Below are positions 46,147 to 61,705 of a DNA stretch of 64,000 nucleotides, one piece after another. Both the position numbers and the translations under genes were made by a program. Each line of letters starts with the position of its first letter. Position 1 is the first letter of the stretch. Location of the stretch: contig CM055828.1 of NCBI GenBank assembly GCA_029582265.1, positions 12,311,777 through 12,375,776 of the forward strand. Reading direction: 5' to 3'. The notes beneath the pieces were generated by a model that was not told the DNA's origin, searched no databases, and was given only the letters and a program-made list of their open reading frames with translations. Source of the DNA: Zoroaster sp. YZ-2022. Its lineage: Eukaryota > Echinodermata > Asteroidea > Forcipulatida > Zoroasteridae.

Positions 46147-48900
46147 TTATTTGATACCTGTGTTGATGTTGAGACCATATGGTTGAAGTGTGTGGAGTTG
46201 ATGTATCCAGTGTGACTCCCTAAGTTTGCGATGTGTATCATTGCTAGTGCAGGCTTCAATTACAATGAGTTCAACATCTTTAATGCTATGATTAGGGCTG
46301 TTAAAATGAATTGCTACAGGGTAGGTTTTTTTAGTTTTCACAGAGGAAACATGGTTGGCAAAGCGGAGACACAATTTGGTCTTTGTCTTGCCTACATATT
46401 GTATACCACATCTTTTACATGAGATTACATATATTACATATTACATATATTGTGGAGTGTCGTGGCCGAGCGGTCTAGCTTACCGGACTCAAGTTCTGGT
46501 GTTAGCAGCAGAATGTGGGTTCGAATCCTGGCCGTGACACTTGTGTCCTTGAGCAAGACACTTAACCTTGCTTCTCTCCACCCAGGGGTTAAATGGGTAC
46601 CTGTGAGGGCAGAGTTGGTTGATTATCCCTATATGCGCTGTAATGGCAGCAATTGAGCTGTATACTCCCCAGGGAGCTGAGATGGTTTCAGGAATGGATG
46701 ATTGATGATTGATGATTGATGACGACGACGACATTGGGTGTGTCACACTGGGATGTTGTTCTGATTTTGTTCTGATTGTGTAGGTGAGACCAGTACTATG
46801 GCTTTTCACCTTCTGAGCAGGTTTGAGATACAAACAGGTTTTGCATCTCGAGCGGGTACAATTAAAGCACTCCTGTGGTGATTCATGATCAGTGACGTTG
46901 AGGTCACTGTTAGTGCTAGGGAGCCTAGCCCGAACCAATATATCGCCGAGGTTGCGGGGGGGGGGGGGCGGCGACGGAAAGCAATCAAATAGGGCTCAGG
47001 GATGGCTGAGCATAACCTATCAGAGGAGTGTAAAATATCATTTACGATAGATGAAAGTCTGGGTAATCTGGGGTGATAAGTAGTGACCAGGGAACTGTGT
47101 TGGGAAGGATTTTCTTGTTACCCAGGGTAGCCAAGAGGGTGCTACGAGGGGGGGGGGGGCCTGTTGATTGCTAGTTCGACCCTGTGTTTGCTATGACTCC
47201 GAGATACAAGGTGTTGCCTCAGTTCAGACGACCGTCTCCTGTATAATGTATCAGTGGAACAGATACGTCTTATACGGAGGGTTTGACTGTAGGCAATGGA
47301 CTCTTTGCAGTGCTTGGGGTAGCAGCTGTCAGAAAGGAGGTATTGATGAGTGTCGGTGGGTTTACAATAGACATCAGTCGAGATGCCCTGGGGGATTTGT
47401 TGATGGTGACGTCTAGAAAGTTCACGCTATTGGGAGAATAGTTAGCAGTGAACTTGATGGTGGCATGGAATGAACTAATGTAGTTGATGAATTCATGTAG
47501 GCTATCTTGGCCACCACACCAGATGGAGAAAATATCGTCAACAAATCTCCACCATACTACAGGACGGTGGAGGGCAGAAGATAGCAATCTGTCTTCAAGG
47601 TCACACATAAACAGATAAACAGATGGTGCCATCTTAGTGTCCATGGCTGTACCTTGTTCATGGAGAAAGTTTCTCTCTAGGAAAGTGAAATTTGTTTGGT
47701 CAGTATATGTCGGATAAGATCTGTGAGGTGTCTCACAGACGGTTTGGTTTGGTTGTTCGATCTGAGAGCATTGGCACAGTTGGGTAGAGTTGGGTATTTG
47801 ATGTTGGGCTACCATTACCCGACACAATGGGACGACCCGGGTTACCTGCCTTGTGTATTTTGGGCAGTAGATAGAAGCAGGCCGTACGAGGATCCTGTGG
47901 GATGAGATATACTTGTTAATATCGTTGCAATTATGAATTTTGACGAGGGTGTCAGACATTTCTTTTGCGAAGGAGTGGGTAGGGTCAGTATCACATTCTA
48001 TATAGTGATCAGTGCTACTAAAATTGTCTAAGGGCCTCGGCTATGTAGTCATCTCTGTTCATGACCACAACAGCAGACCCTTTGTCAGCCTGTTTGATGA
48101 CTAGGGAAAGGTTGCTGGCACATCTAGTAGGAGGTTCCCTGTGAACCTCACAATTGACTGAGTTGATATAATTATCAAGGGCTGCATCCCTATTCTTAGG
48201 GGGTACCCATACACTTTTTCTTTAAAGCGGTTGCGGCCGGGGCCCCAGAGGGACTGTCATCTGGGGGCTCGTCGTCTGTGGAGGGCTCAACGTGAAAGAA
48301 TTCACAGAGTCATAGTCTGCGGTTGAAGTGGGCCATGACCTGTTGGAGGGAGAGTTGATTGTGCTCCTTGGGTGTGGGGCAAAACGTAAGACCCCTTGAG
48401 AGCAATTTAACCTGGGAATCACTGAGTATTGTCACCAGAGGGTTATTGTCACTAGAGGGTTTAGTGGTGACCTTATAGAAATGCCTGTAGATGTATTTTT
48501 TATGGTTAGCTTGGGCATTACGGCGTTTCTTGTTGGAGGATAGAATGGCTTGGAAATGGTCCCATTCATGATCATTAGGGTAAGCCACTTTCAATTGAGA
48601 TTCTGTACTCTCAATATCAAGTGACTGCTTGTCAATGCATTTTAGGCATTGGGCTTCGAGAAGTTCAAGTAAATTGAAGGAAGTCTTGGTTAGTGTGTCA
48701 CTCCACTTCTTACTGAATGCGGCGTCTATGTCCCCAAAGGAGGGGCTGCATTTGATTTTGAGACCCTTGGGGAGAATACGGGATAAACGATAGAAACGGT
48801 AGTTATCAAGGTGAGATAGATAACGTACTCTGTTTTCCTCAAGTTTGCGCAGCTTTTGGAAAAGGCATTTAGTATTAAGCGATGACATAGAGAAAAGCAA
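46147..48900 (-). pseudogene. Penelope-like retroelement (RT + GIY-YIG), frameshifted and SINE-interrupted
   Basis: N-terminal piece 48900-48310 (LSDSQVKLLSRGLTFCPTP near its end is typical of these elements). A middle part in changed frames (about 48300-47960). 47959-47270: reverse transcriptase with FLHEQGTAMDTKMAPSV, catalytic FVDD (WWRFVDDIFSIW) and VNFLDV. Then CFNCTRSRCKTCLYLKPAQK (46938-46740), a SINE insertion at 46453-46732, and the GIY-YIG endonuclease remainder below 46440: CKRCGIQYVGKTKTKL and SHWIHQLHTLQPYGLN, ending at 46147. Several frameshifts plus the insertion make it inactive. Confidence 0.85.
46453..46732 (+). mobile_element. tRNA-derived SINE inside the Penelope-like element
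   Basis: Same family as 16149 and 20702: GTGTCGTGGCCGAGCGG head (A box), B box GGTTCGAATCC, CTTGAGCAAGACACTTAACC, CAGGGAGCTGAGATGG. Its 3' tail is (GATT)n then (GAC)n rather than (TTA)n. It lies between the CxxC block and the GIY-YIG part of the Penelope gene. Confidence 0.85.
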
Positions 48901-49059
48901 TATACATATGCATAAAAAGGGCTGAAAAGGGAGTTAGGTTAAACATGAGAGGCTGTAGGGAAAAGGGTTAATATACAGGCTGTAGAGAGAACGGGTTAAA
49001 ACAAATCCCTGAAAAGAGAACAGGTTAATACAAATGCCTGCGGAGAGAACGGGTGACAT

Positions 49060-49590
49060 AATTATTCTTCCTCATGATCATGAAAAAAATAATATTAATA
49101 CTTTGGTTCAATTTCTGAGATGGGGCGCTCTGATCTGTGATGATGTCATGAAAACAATTTTTTTTGGGAAAAGTCACTATAGTCACTTTATGAATGTAAT
49201 GAAAATAATGCTTAAAATGTTTAGGCCTTTATTTATTTATATATTTTTTGCTGTTTTTAGATATCAAAGACTAAAAATACAATTACATATCATGTAGGTA
49301 TTACATAAATTAAAATTACAATTAGTGCTGGGATGGTTTAACAAAAAAAAACAGCACTAACCATTTAGAAATTTGCCAACCGGCTAACCAAAGCCAATCT
49401 TTAAAAATAAACACCCAACAATTTTGGAAAAAATTACTGACCATTTTGTTGTTCTAAACTCTTTTTTTCTAGACTCTTTTTTGGTTATTAAACAATCATT
49501 GTGGGAAGTTTATTGATGCTTTTCGATTAAAAATGTATACACATTATTCCATTTGCAAAATTCAATTCAATTAAGTTGATTCTTCAGGTT
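49060..49590 (+). repeat. Segmental repeat, copy 1
   Basis: About 530 bp similar to 54510-55030 in the same orientation: shares ATGATCATGA, TTGGTTCAATTTCTGAGATG, GGGGCGCT, AATGCTTAAAATGTTTAGGC and AACCATTTAGAAATTTGC in order, with indels. Non-coding. Confidence 0.8.
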
Positions 49591-49899
49591 TGTTATACTG
49601 AGAGGTAATGACTTGAGGAAGGAACATTTGTGACCTAATATCATGTAAAAAAAGAGAAATTTTCCAGGCTCATTTCATTCTGTTACGTCGTATATTAAAC
49701 TCTGTATACATTGTACATGTACAAAACATGTACAAGATATATTAATAATAAACAGCAAGACCTCGTGCAGTGTGTATGTACATGTACTCTGTGCAAGTGC
49801 GACATGGGCTGTTCGTACATACATAGTAATAGTAAGTATATATAGTAATAGTAATAGTAATAATAGTAATAGTAATTCAGCATATTGTTTCACTTAACC

Positions 49900-50205
49900 C
49901 TCCGGTTTCGACCGGAAGGAAAGATTGGGGTCATGTCTGTGAACGAAATGTGACATAGTTTAAGATCTTTAAGATGATGAAAAGATTGTGAAAATATATT
50001 ATGTGGTTCATGAGATATGATTTTCTGAAATATGGGCTGTTCGTACATATACGGAATAGTAATTCAGCATATTGTTTCACTTAACCTTTCGGTTTCGACC
50101 AGAAAGAGAGGTCAGATTGAGGTCATGTCTGTGAACGGAATGTCACATAAGTCAAGATCTTTAAGATGATGCAAAGATCTTTTGTGGTTCATGAGATATG
50201 ATTTA
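49900..50205 (+). repeat. CTTCCGG...CCGGAAG modules, copies 3 and 4 in tandem
   Basis: Two modules about 185 bp apart, each with the palindromic start, GGGGTCATGTCTGTGAACG-like stretch, ATGTCACATA(A/G)T, AAGATCTTTAAGATGATG and GTGGTTCATGAGATATGATT. Preceded by AATAGTAATTCAGCATATTG in both. Confidence 0.8.
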
Positions 50206-50329
50206 GTGTAATTCGATAGTTGATGACCTCACCATGACGTCACAACCTAGGATATAACTACATGTCACAACCTAGGATATAACCACATATAACAACCTAG
50301 GATATAACTACATCAAGAAACTCATCATG

Positions 50330-53624
<3,295 letters not shown>

Positions 53625-53712
<88 letters not shown>
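53625..53712. repeat. (TTA)n microsatellite, 88 bp
   Basis: Perfect TTA units; probably the far part of the array at 52006, separated by the inserted element. Confidence 0.95.
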
Positions 53713-55169
53713 GATGTTAAGGTCTAAGTATGTGTTAAGTTTTAAGATGCTGTGAACTTTGCAACTATCTTTTTTTGTTGGATAAGTCTCACTGAGACAC
53801 AGGAAAGGAAAAAGTTTTAAAAAAACTAGAGGATTTGAGTTTGTAGAAAACAAACTCAGGGTGTTTGAGTGTGCATCATATGTGATGACGTCATCACCTA
53901 AAGTTGTTAAAAGAGAAGAGTTACTTCAGGAGTTATGAGTTTTCATAATATATAATTAAAATAACATATGTGCTATACTGAACACATTAACTTCCAGTTG
54001 AGTCATTCCATATAATTTTAAATTCTTCCAAGCGTAAGTTCCGGTTCAATCACGTGACGCCATTCATACTTTAAGGTTCTTTAAACTCCGCAACTATGTT
54101 TTGGCTGTACAAATACATTTACAGATTATTTATACAGTCCATTTTCGTACGTAGTTTACAGAGCGCCTACGTTCGTACCTTGGTATAACAATGAAATGTA
54201 ACATGATGAACATATATTCATGAGCAATCGAATAGCCAATAAGAACAATATACATTTGTTACTATGGAAATCTATTCAATCACGATGCGCAGAAAGAGGC
54301 ACGTGGACACTTCCTGGGCACATTGCCCACACAGCCATCATCAGCACCACTCGGTCTCACATATGTGAATAGAAAGTCTAAAAGTATAACAATAATAAAC
54401 TTTGACTGGTGTAAAAATAGGTCAAGAAGGATTGTACACTATGAGCTAGCATTAATTATCTGGAAACATCAACACTAAACTATCGATATCGGCCCATAAT
54501 GACACAATTATTCTTTTTCATGATCATGACAAAATAACATCAATAGTTTGGTTCAATTTCTGAGATGGGGCGCTGTGATCTGTGATGGTGTCATGAAACA
54601 TTTTTTTGGAAAATTCACTGGTCAGTTTATATATGAAGAAAAACCTTACTTTTACAAACACCACAATAATGCTTAAAATGTTTAGGCCTTAATCTTTTTA
54701 TTTATTTATTTATTTATTTTTGCTGTTTTTAGATAAATATCAAAGACTAAAATATAATGAAACTAATCATTTGGTTATTGCATAAATTAAAATGAAAAAA
54801 CCCTGCACTAACCATTTAGAAATTTGCTAACCGGCCAACCAAAACCAATATTTAAAAATAAACACCCAACAATCTTGGAAAAAGATATTTAACCATTTTG
54901 TTGTTCTAGACGCTTTTTCTGCCACATTGGTTATTAAACAATCATTGTGGGAAGTTGTTGATGTTTTTCGTTTAAAAACCACACACATTATTCCATTTGC
55001 AAAATTAAATTTAATTAGGTTAATAAAATAATAAAAAGAAAAGAAATAAAATACATAACTTAAAAAGATCTGGATATCTTGTCTCAAAATCAAAATTAAT
55101 TGATTTTGTATTTAAATTAACTCCATTGCCTGAACACGTTCTGTCAAGGGCGCATTGGAAAACTCTTAC
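53713..55169. other. Repeat-derived sequence, no gene
   Basis: Includes GATGACGTCATC motifs, CTTCCGGTTCAATCACGTGA-type segments and, at about 54510-55030, the second copy of the 530-bp segmental repeat. Confidence 0.6.
54510..55030 (+). repeat. Segmental repeat, copy 2
   Basis: Direct copy of 49060-49590 with small indels, including a TTTA expansion near 54697-54720. Confidence 0.8.
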
Positions 55170-55237
55170 CATGAAATTGATTGCCCATAAACGAAAGCAA
55201 AAATCACAAATAAGTTCTTAAAAACTCCTTTGCGCAT
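55170..55237 (-). CDS. Possible first coding exon with signal peptide
   Basis: From ATG 55237 on the minus strand: a short basic start (MRKGVFKN), a hydrophobic core (LFVIFAFVYG), then QSIS, followed after 68 nt by a good donor (ATG|GTAAGAG) in phase 2. This has the form of a secretory signal peptide split from the rest of its gene by an intron. No downstream exon was identified, so it may be chance. It is unlikely to belong to the ankyrin gene, which shows no secretory character. Confidence 0.25.
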
Positions 55238-55700
55238 CGATGACTGTTAATTTGACTGCATCAATCGCGAAAGATGCGAAACATTTCACGATGATCTAAC
55301 AGATCTAACGATCTGTTAGATAGAATTCACTCTTAGATTAAGAACAAGCGTTAACAATTCCAAAACTATGTACAAAAATGACAGCTCGAAATAAAGGACA
55401 ACGATAGTGAAATTACCGTAAACTGTGGACACGAAGGTGCTGGCGACGACGAATCGCAATTATATTCTAATTAGAGAAGGGCTCAACCATGAGGTGAATG
55501 AAACTAAGGCGGAGTACGTGACGTAGATGGCTGTTGTATGTCGGAGATACTGCAGTGTACCGTGAACTACATAAAATGCACGTAAACACAAGGCTATAAT
55601 GCTTCGTGTCTGTGTGTGAGAAGTTCAAGGCCGTTCACACGCGAAATGGGTTGTGCATAATACACAGAGAAAAGTACTTCTGAATAGTTGTTCACTTAAA

Positions 55701-55840
55701 CTTCCGTTTTCGACCGGAAGGAGAGGTCAAATTGGGTCACGTCTGTGTACGAAAAATCACATAATTCAAGATCTTTCAGATGATGCAAAGATTGTAAAAA
55801 TATCTTCTGTGGTTCATGAGATATGAATTTTTGAAATATT
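55701..55840 (+). repeat. CTTCCGG...CCGGAAG module, copy 5
   Basis: CTTCCGTTTTCGACCGGAAG, then TTGGGTCACGTCTGTGTACG, AATTCAAGATCTTTCAGATG, and GTGGTTCATGAGATATGAAT. Confidence 0.75.
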
Positions 55841-55977
55841 AAACTTTGATTTAATTTTATTCGATATCTGATGACCTCACCATGACGTTACAACTTAGGA
55901 TACGACTTACTATTTGTTAAGTTTTAAGGTTCTGAGAACTGTGCAACTATGTTTTTGTCTCTGGACAAGTCTCATTG

Positions 55978-56028
55978 AGGGGGAGGAGGAGGAGGGGGAG
56001 GAGGAGGAGGAGGGGGAGAGGAGGAAAA
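55978..56028. repeat. GGA-rich purine tract
   Basis: Mixture of GGA and GGG units on the plus strand, part of the surrounding dispersed repeats. Confidence 0.85.
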
Positions 56029-56313
56029 ACCTAGAATTTAGTTTGTGTTAAATTACAAACACTAGGTGTTCGAGTTAACTTCCGATTCAATCAAGTGAGC
56101 AGTTGATGACGTCATAATCATATTTTTTTTTAAATGTCTGTCTTTTATAATGACAATATCAATGTCATCTTCAAAATACATATACATTTTGTGTTAGAAT
56201 GTCTTGAAAATGAAGTTCCTGTTTGGACCAGAAGTAATTAAGGTCACATCAGGTAAGTTGAAAGTCATATTTCTGAAACAATAATACTTCCTCATGGTCA
56301 GGAGATATATACT

Positions 56314-56334
56314 GATATATATATATATATACTG

Positions 56335-56406
<72 letters not shown>
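56314..56406. repeat. (AT)n microsatellite
   Basis: Long TA/AT dinucleotide tract with a few interruptions. Confidence 0.95.
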
Positions 56407-56409
<3 letters not shown>

Positions 56410-57483
56410 ATTAAAATTACATATAATTTCATTTAATTTATTATTTCACAGTGTACTAAAAAAGCAGTATTATAAACAAAACGAAACAAACATAACTAGA
56501 GCTCAAGTGTTTGTTGGAACAAACACACGGTGTTCGTGTGAACGTCTGGTTCAATAAAATTATCGATGATGTCAATATCATATTGTGCAAGGGTTTATCA
56601 TCTTTTATAATAACAATATCAATTTCATATTCAAAAGACATAAATTTTGCGTTAGAATGTGTTGAATTTGAACTTCCTGTTTGGACAGGAAGTAAAGGTC
56701 AGATCAGGTGATTTGAAGGTCATATATGACCTCATGATTATGAAACAATAACATTCGTACCTGCTTTGGTTCAATTTCTGAGATAGGAAAATAATCCCTT
56801 TTTTAAAACTGCCGCTGGGGGCGCTCTCAACTTTGATGATGTTGGGTTCGATATTCTTTCCCTGATAAGGCTGAGGTGAAAAGAATGTCATATCCAACCG
56901 CCACTTTTTAAGGCTTTTTAAAGTTACCAGTTAAAAATTATTCTATCGATTTTTGGGGTTACAGAAAGTGAAAATTATCTTTAAAATTTACTTTTATGTT
57001 TTCAGACTTTATTTTCCTTCTAAAAATCCTCCCGTTCAGAAAATAGAAGAATCCTAACTTATTATATCCTCAATTTACCCTAAATGATGCACCTAAGGAT
57101 ATATCATCAACTGGACAGTAACTTATAAATGAAATGGTGTTTCAGTTTGTTTCAGTGAAGGATTCTCTTGTAAAATGCTGAATTTCAGTGCGTGATCATA
57201 TGCGTGGACGTCTTGAGCGCTGTTTTTTGAGACGCACAGAATTGTGGTCATCAAAAAATTTATGTTGGTGTAATGATTCACCCCCAAACTGTTAAAGTTG
57301 ATGGGGCACAGAAAATGTACCCAAGAAGACAAACAGTTGAATCATGTTTCATCTTATTCCAGATGGTTGTAAAATTGTTGTCGTCGTCGTCGTCGTTGTT
57401 GTTGTGTTTTTTATTTTTATTGTTTAATTTTTTTATTCGGCATGTCATCAAAACGAACAAAATTAAAAAAATTAAAATAAAAT

Positions 57484-57745
57484 AAAAATCTTATATAGCG
57501 CCACCTCCGTCAAATTGACGCTCAAGGCGCTTTACACTAATATAATATATATATATATAAATAAATAATTATAGATTACACAGCCGTTAAAAAGCAAAAG
57601 CTTATACTGGTCATTAAAAATTAATTAAAACAAATAAGTGAGTCTTCAAATGTTTCTTGAAAGTGTCTAGAGATGTAGCCAGTTGCAATTGTGCCGGTAA
57701 ACTGTTCCATAGTGTAGGTGCAGAATAATGTATGGCCCGAGAACA
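57484..57745 (-). mobile_element. LINE 3' end (CR1/L2-like), second family
   Basis: Minus strand: coding end APTLWNSLPAQLQLATSLD and FKKHLKTHLF, the same C-terminal pattern as the LINE at 50362, then a short untranslated part with GCGCCTTGAGCGTC and GGCGCTATATAAG, then an A/T-rich tail. Only the 3' end is present. Confidence 0.75.
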
Positions 57746-59187
57746 ACAATACAAACAAGAACAGTTAACCAGTGGCACATGCCTGGAGTTAAAAAGTTTA
57801 CTTAAAAACTATGACCCGAAGGCCTTCAACTCCAATGCCACTGGCTTACAAATACAAAAATATGATAAACATTTAAAAATAGTAAATGTACTGTCATTAA
57901 AATTACACTTATTGCACGGTAACATACAACATTAAAAAGGGAAAGGAAACACACGTTACACATGTAAAAATAAAACAATTTAGAACACCAAGAACAACGA
58001 AGTAAACCCCTCCTCAAAAGAAAAAAAAAACACACACACAAACACATACCCAATACACTATTTAAAACAACATTTCACTACATTACAACATTTCGCTAAT
58101 TTGTTTCCTGATTTCCTTTTTTTATTTTTTATTTAATACTTATATTTTAAAGAAAGTTACAGTTGCTTTAGAACCCATCTATTAAAGCGCTGGCTGTTAC
58201 TTGGCTGTGAACACTCATATTTATGGGGTATACTATAGACGCATATTTTGAAAATGCAACACAAACATGTATTTTAGTCATATGAAACGTATTGAAATAA
58301 GTCATAATGAGGGTTGCGCTCAGATGATTTGCAAAAAGCATAGCTAGCTTTCAAACTGCAACTGGACGGATGAACAACTTTGAATATGTCTGTTTTTTAA
58401 TAGAATATTCAGACCGCTGAGGGTTGCGCTCAGATGATTTGCAAAAAGCATAGCTAGCTTTCAAACTGCAAGTAGACGGATGAATAACTTTGAATATGTC
58501 TGTTTTTTAATAGAATATGCAGCCAAAACAAATCTGTGCAGCTTACCCCGCTACAACACTACAGGTACTTATCTGGAACAACACACTATAAATCACGGAG
58601 GAAGATAACATTCCTCCATGATAAAATGAATGTTTATTATGTTAGTTTTCTTTTCAAGGATTGATTTATTATTATTTAGGAGGATTAGATTATATTAACA
58701 GAAATACAGGATCTGGGATGGAATTCACTGTTCTTTCTTTCTATGGTATAGGATTTTCATCTGAGCATGCACATGTCTCTATACCCCCTTACATATACAC
58801 TGCACACTTATACACAAAACCAACTCACACACACATGTATTGCATTGGATTACAGGCAGTGACCTCACGCTGTGTTGGCTACTGAGCGAGATTCAAACTA
58901 ATTCGCCTTCAAACAAACCTTTGAAGGTGCGAATTGAAGGGTGATTAACTTGCTTAACTTTTTCTTTACAAACCCAACTCCTATGGGGTTGTCACATACA
59001 CTGTAATAGAGGACAAATCTGTACGAAAGTGTGTTCTTAATGCAAGCTTGATTATACCACAAAGTAATGTTCACTCGGCGAAATTCACTTTGAAAAGTTT
59101 GAAAAGCACCCGAACATGTCGCAGTCAGTAATTTGTTTTTTTGCCTCTGTTTTAGCGATCGATATAATAATGTAAACAAAAAAGAAA
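57746..59187. other. Non-coding, with a 110-bp tandem duplication
   Basis: No gene seen. The duplication is listed separately. Confidence 0.5.
58309..58525. repeat. 110-bp tandem duplication
   Basis: 58309-58418 and 58419-58525 are nearly identical (GAGGGTTGCGCTCAGATGAT start). Confidence 0.9.
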
Positions 59188-59697
59188 ATGGACGGAGGAC
59201 TAACTTTCATGAATGACTGCAATTTGGCGAAAACAGTTACACAGGAGTTTTTTTTTAACCACCTGTGGCTCAATTTCCGGACACTAAAAATTATTATTTC
59301 TGGTAAAATTTGGACATCCATACAAATTGAGCCAAACGACAGTAACGCCTTAAAAAAACGCCTTAAAAAAACACCTTTACCTATGCACACTACATACTGT
59401 AATTTTAAGCATTTTTTAATTTGCTACACAAAATTTATTGCTATACAAAAAAATATTTTGCTATGCAAATTCATTTTTTGCATCGCAGTTTTGCTATGCA
59501 AAATGTTTGAACGAAATCGTTCCCTGGATGATGATAAAGTGATAGGTGGATGGCAAACACAAGTGGCGATAAAAATGGATAAAAACTTAGAGATGGGAGA
59601 GAAAATATTTTCTCTGCTGTCAGATGAAGGGCGCCCTATTCATGATTTTAATCATGTTTTTAATCTTGAAAATAAAAATATTGTTTTAGATTTTTAA
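59188..59697 (+). other. Unassigned 169-codon open frame
   Basis: The longest non-repeat frame in the region. The first two thirds is aromatic/basic with Cys-rich hydrophobic runs and looks like chance. The last 60 residues (LDDDKVIGGWQTQVAIKMDK, EMGEKIFSLLSDEGRPIHD) are more protein-like and could be a real exon end. No domain recognised and no splice site clearly defining it. Confidence 0.2.
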
Positions 59698-61129
59698 AAT
59701 AAAATGGTATAATTTGGAGAAGTTCTCAAAACTTTTAATCAATATTCTTGAAAGACCAATAAAATGGAAGATGGTTAAATTTTTGCACAAAGTACTTTAA
59801 AACTTTGAAATGTGTAAAAATGCTGTTAACATTTTGTCAAATAAAACATTTCTTTTCATAACCATGATATTAATGATTCATTTTCTCAATAATTTTCTAC
59901 AACCGACGAAATAAACACCAACGAATTAAGTAGTCTTCATTCGCTTCTATGGACTGTGTCCATTTTGAGGATCAGTATTTCTTTAAAAAATCATTGCAAA
60001 TGCAAAGCATTCATATCTTTTGGTTTCCACTGACAACAGCTTAATTGTTGATGGCACAGAACAATAAAATCACAGATGTTCGTGAAAAAAAATGTTGAGG
60101 TCATGGAAATCCCTTACTATTTGTATCTAGTAAAATCAGTGGTTAAACAACTTTTTCCACTTTCACAAGCACTAACTTTCCAGTAAATCATACATTTTCA
60201 CTAATTTCTGAGAAATGCTAAGACAAAGGTACATGTAAGTGCGTCATTTCACAAGTGCTGCGAATTACGTAGTAATTGGTCACTAATGGGGGAGTTGACA
60301 AGATCAGACTGACATGACTGTAGCTAATATGATCCCAGCTAACATGACTGAGGAAGTCATCGTATACCACAAATGCTTGAATTTTCATGAAGTAAATATC
60401 TTGGAATAATTTTAAGTATACATATGTTCATCGTGATCCATATGTTCTCTACCTTACTGACCAGGTAAGATTACATTATTTAGCTATAACACCCTATTTT
60501 TATTTTCCCCCAAATTTGTCAAATTATACATCAAATTTAAGCTATGAGATATGACCTTTTAAAATTGGTAAAATCGTTACTTCGTGTGCCACTAATTTGA
60601 CCATCAAAGCATTTATGGTAACTCATTTCACAAGAATTACAAGCTATTAATGTAAGGAATTCAATTGTGTTTTTCGTTTTCTAATAGGTCATTTAGTTCT
60701 TGAGATATTTGTTGTTGAACTTGGAAAAGTTGTGAGATTTATGCAATAAATTATAAATTAACAAGTGTGACTTGGAACACTATGTTATCTATTTTAAATT
60801 TGATGTTTTTGTGGTCATAGAATATAAAAATAAAAATAAATAAATGACAAGAGTTACCTCAGGAGGTATGAGTTTTCATAATATAATAATAAAAATAACA
60901 TATAATGTGCTATACTTAATACATTAACTTCTGGTTCAGTCATCCAATATAATTTTAAATTCTTCCAACAGTAAGTTCCGGTTCAATCATGTGAAGTCAT
61001 TCATACTTCACAAAAATATTCCTGATAATATGGGTGTCAATTGTGCTAAATTTGGTAAAATTCTGTCTAATTTTTTCTCAAGATAACAAAAAGTATACAT
61101 TTACAGAATAGTGATTCAGAATATTTCTT
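59698..61129. other. Non-coding, no gene seen
   Basis: AT-rich sequence without recognisable features until the repeat modules begin. Confidence 0.5.
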
Positions 61130-61415
61130 CACTTAAACATTTTTGGTTTCGAAGAGAAGGAGAGGTCAGATTAGGGTCATGTCTGTGAACGAAATGTGGC
61201 ATAGTTCAAGGTCTTTAAGGTGATGCAAAGATTGTAAAAATATCTTTTGTGGTTCATGAGATATGATTTTTTTAAATATTCAACTTCCGGTTTCAACCGG
61301 AAGGAGAGGTCAGATTGGGGTCACGCCTGTGTACGAAAAATCACATAATTCAAGATATTTCAGATGATGCAAAGATTGTGAAAATATCTTTTGTGGTTCA
61401 TGAGATATAATTTTT
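61130..61415 (+). repeat. CTTCCGG...CCGGAAG modules, copies 6 and 7 in tandem
   Basis: The second starts at 61284 with the exact palindromic form CTTCCGGTTTCAACCGGAAG. Both continue GAGAGGTCAGATT, GGGTCA(T/C)G, TTCAAG, GATGCAAAGATTGT and GTGGTTCATGAGATAT. Confidence 0.8.
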
Positions 61416-61705
61416 TGAAATATTAAACCTTGATTTAGCGTAATTCGTCACCTGATGACGTCACCGTGACGTCACAGCAACGGTTTTGTCAGCTTATAAT
61501 GTTCTGTTCATGTGTTAAGTATGAAGGCTGTATATGCTTAGCAAGGATGCCTTTGTTGCCGGACAATCGCCGCTGAGAAGAAGTAAAAAAAAGTACAAAA
61601 TCAATAGGTTTTCGGGCTTCACCTGAACACCTAAAAAATGCTAAATGATACAATGATGTATACACAAGACACAATTATACAAAATAAAATCAGTTGACAG
61701 TACAA

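Noticed and set aside
57278..57485. Asp-rich and Ser/Leu-rich frames near a (GTC)n/(GTT)n tract
   Set aside because: Produced by the trinucleotide repeat; no other coding evidence.
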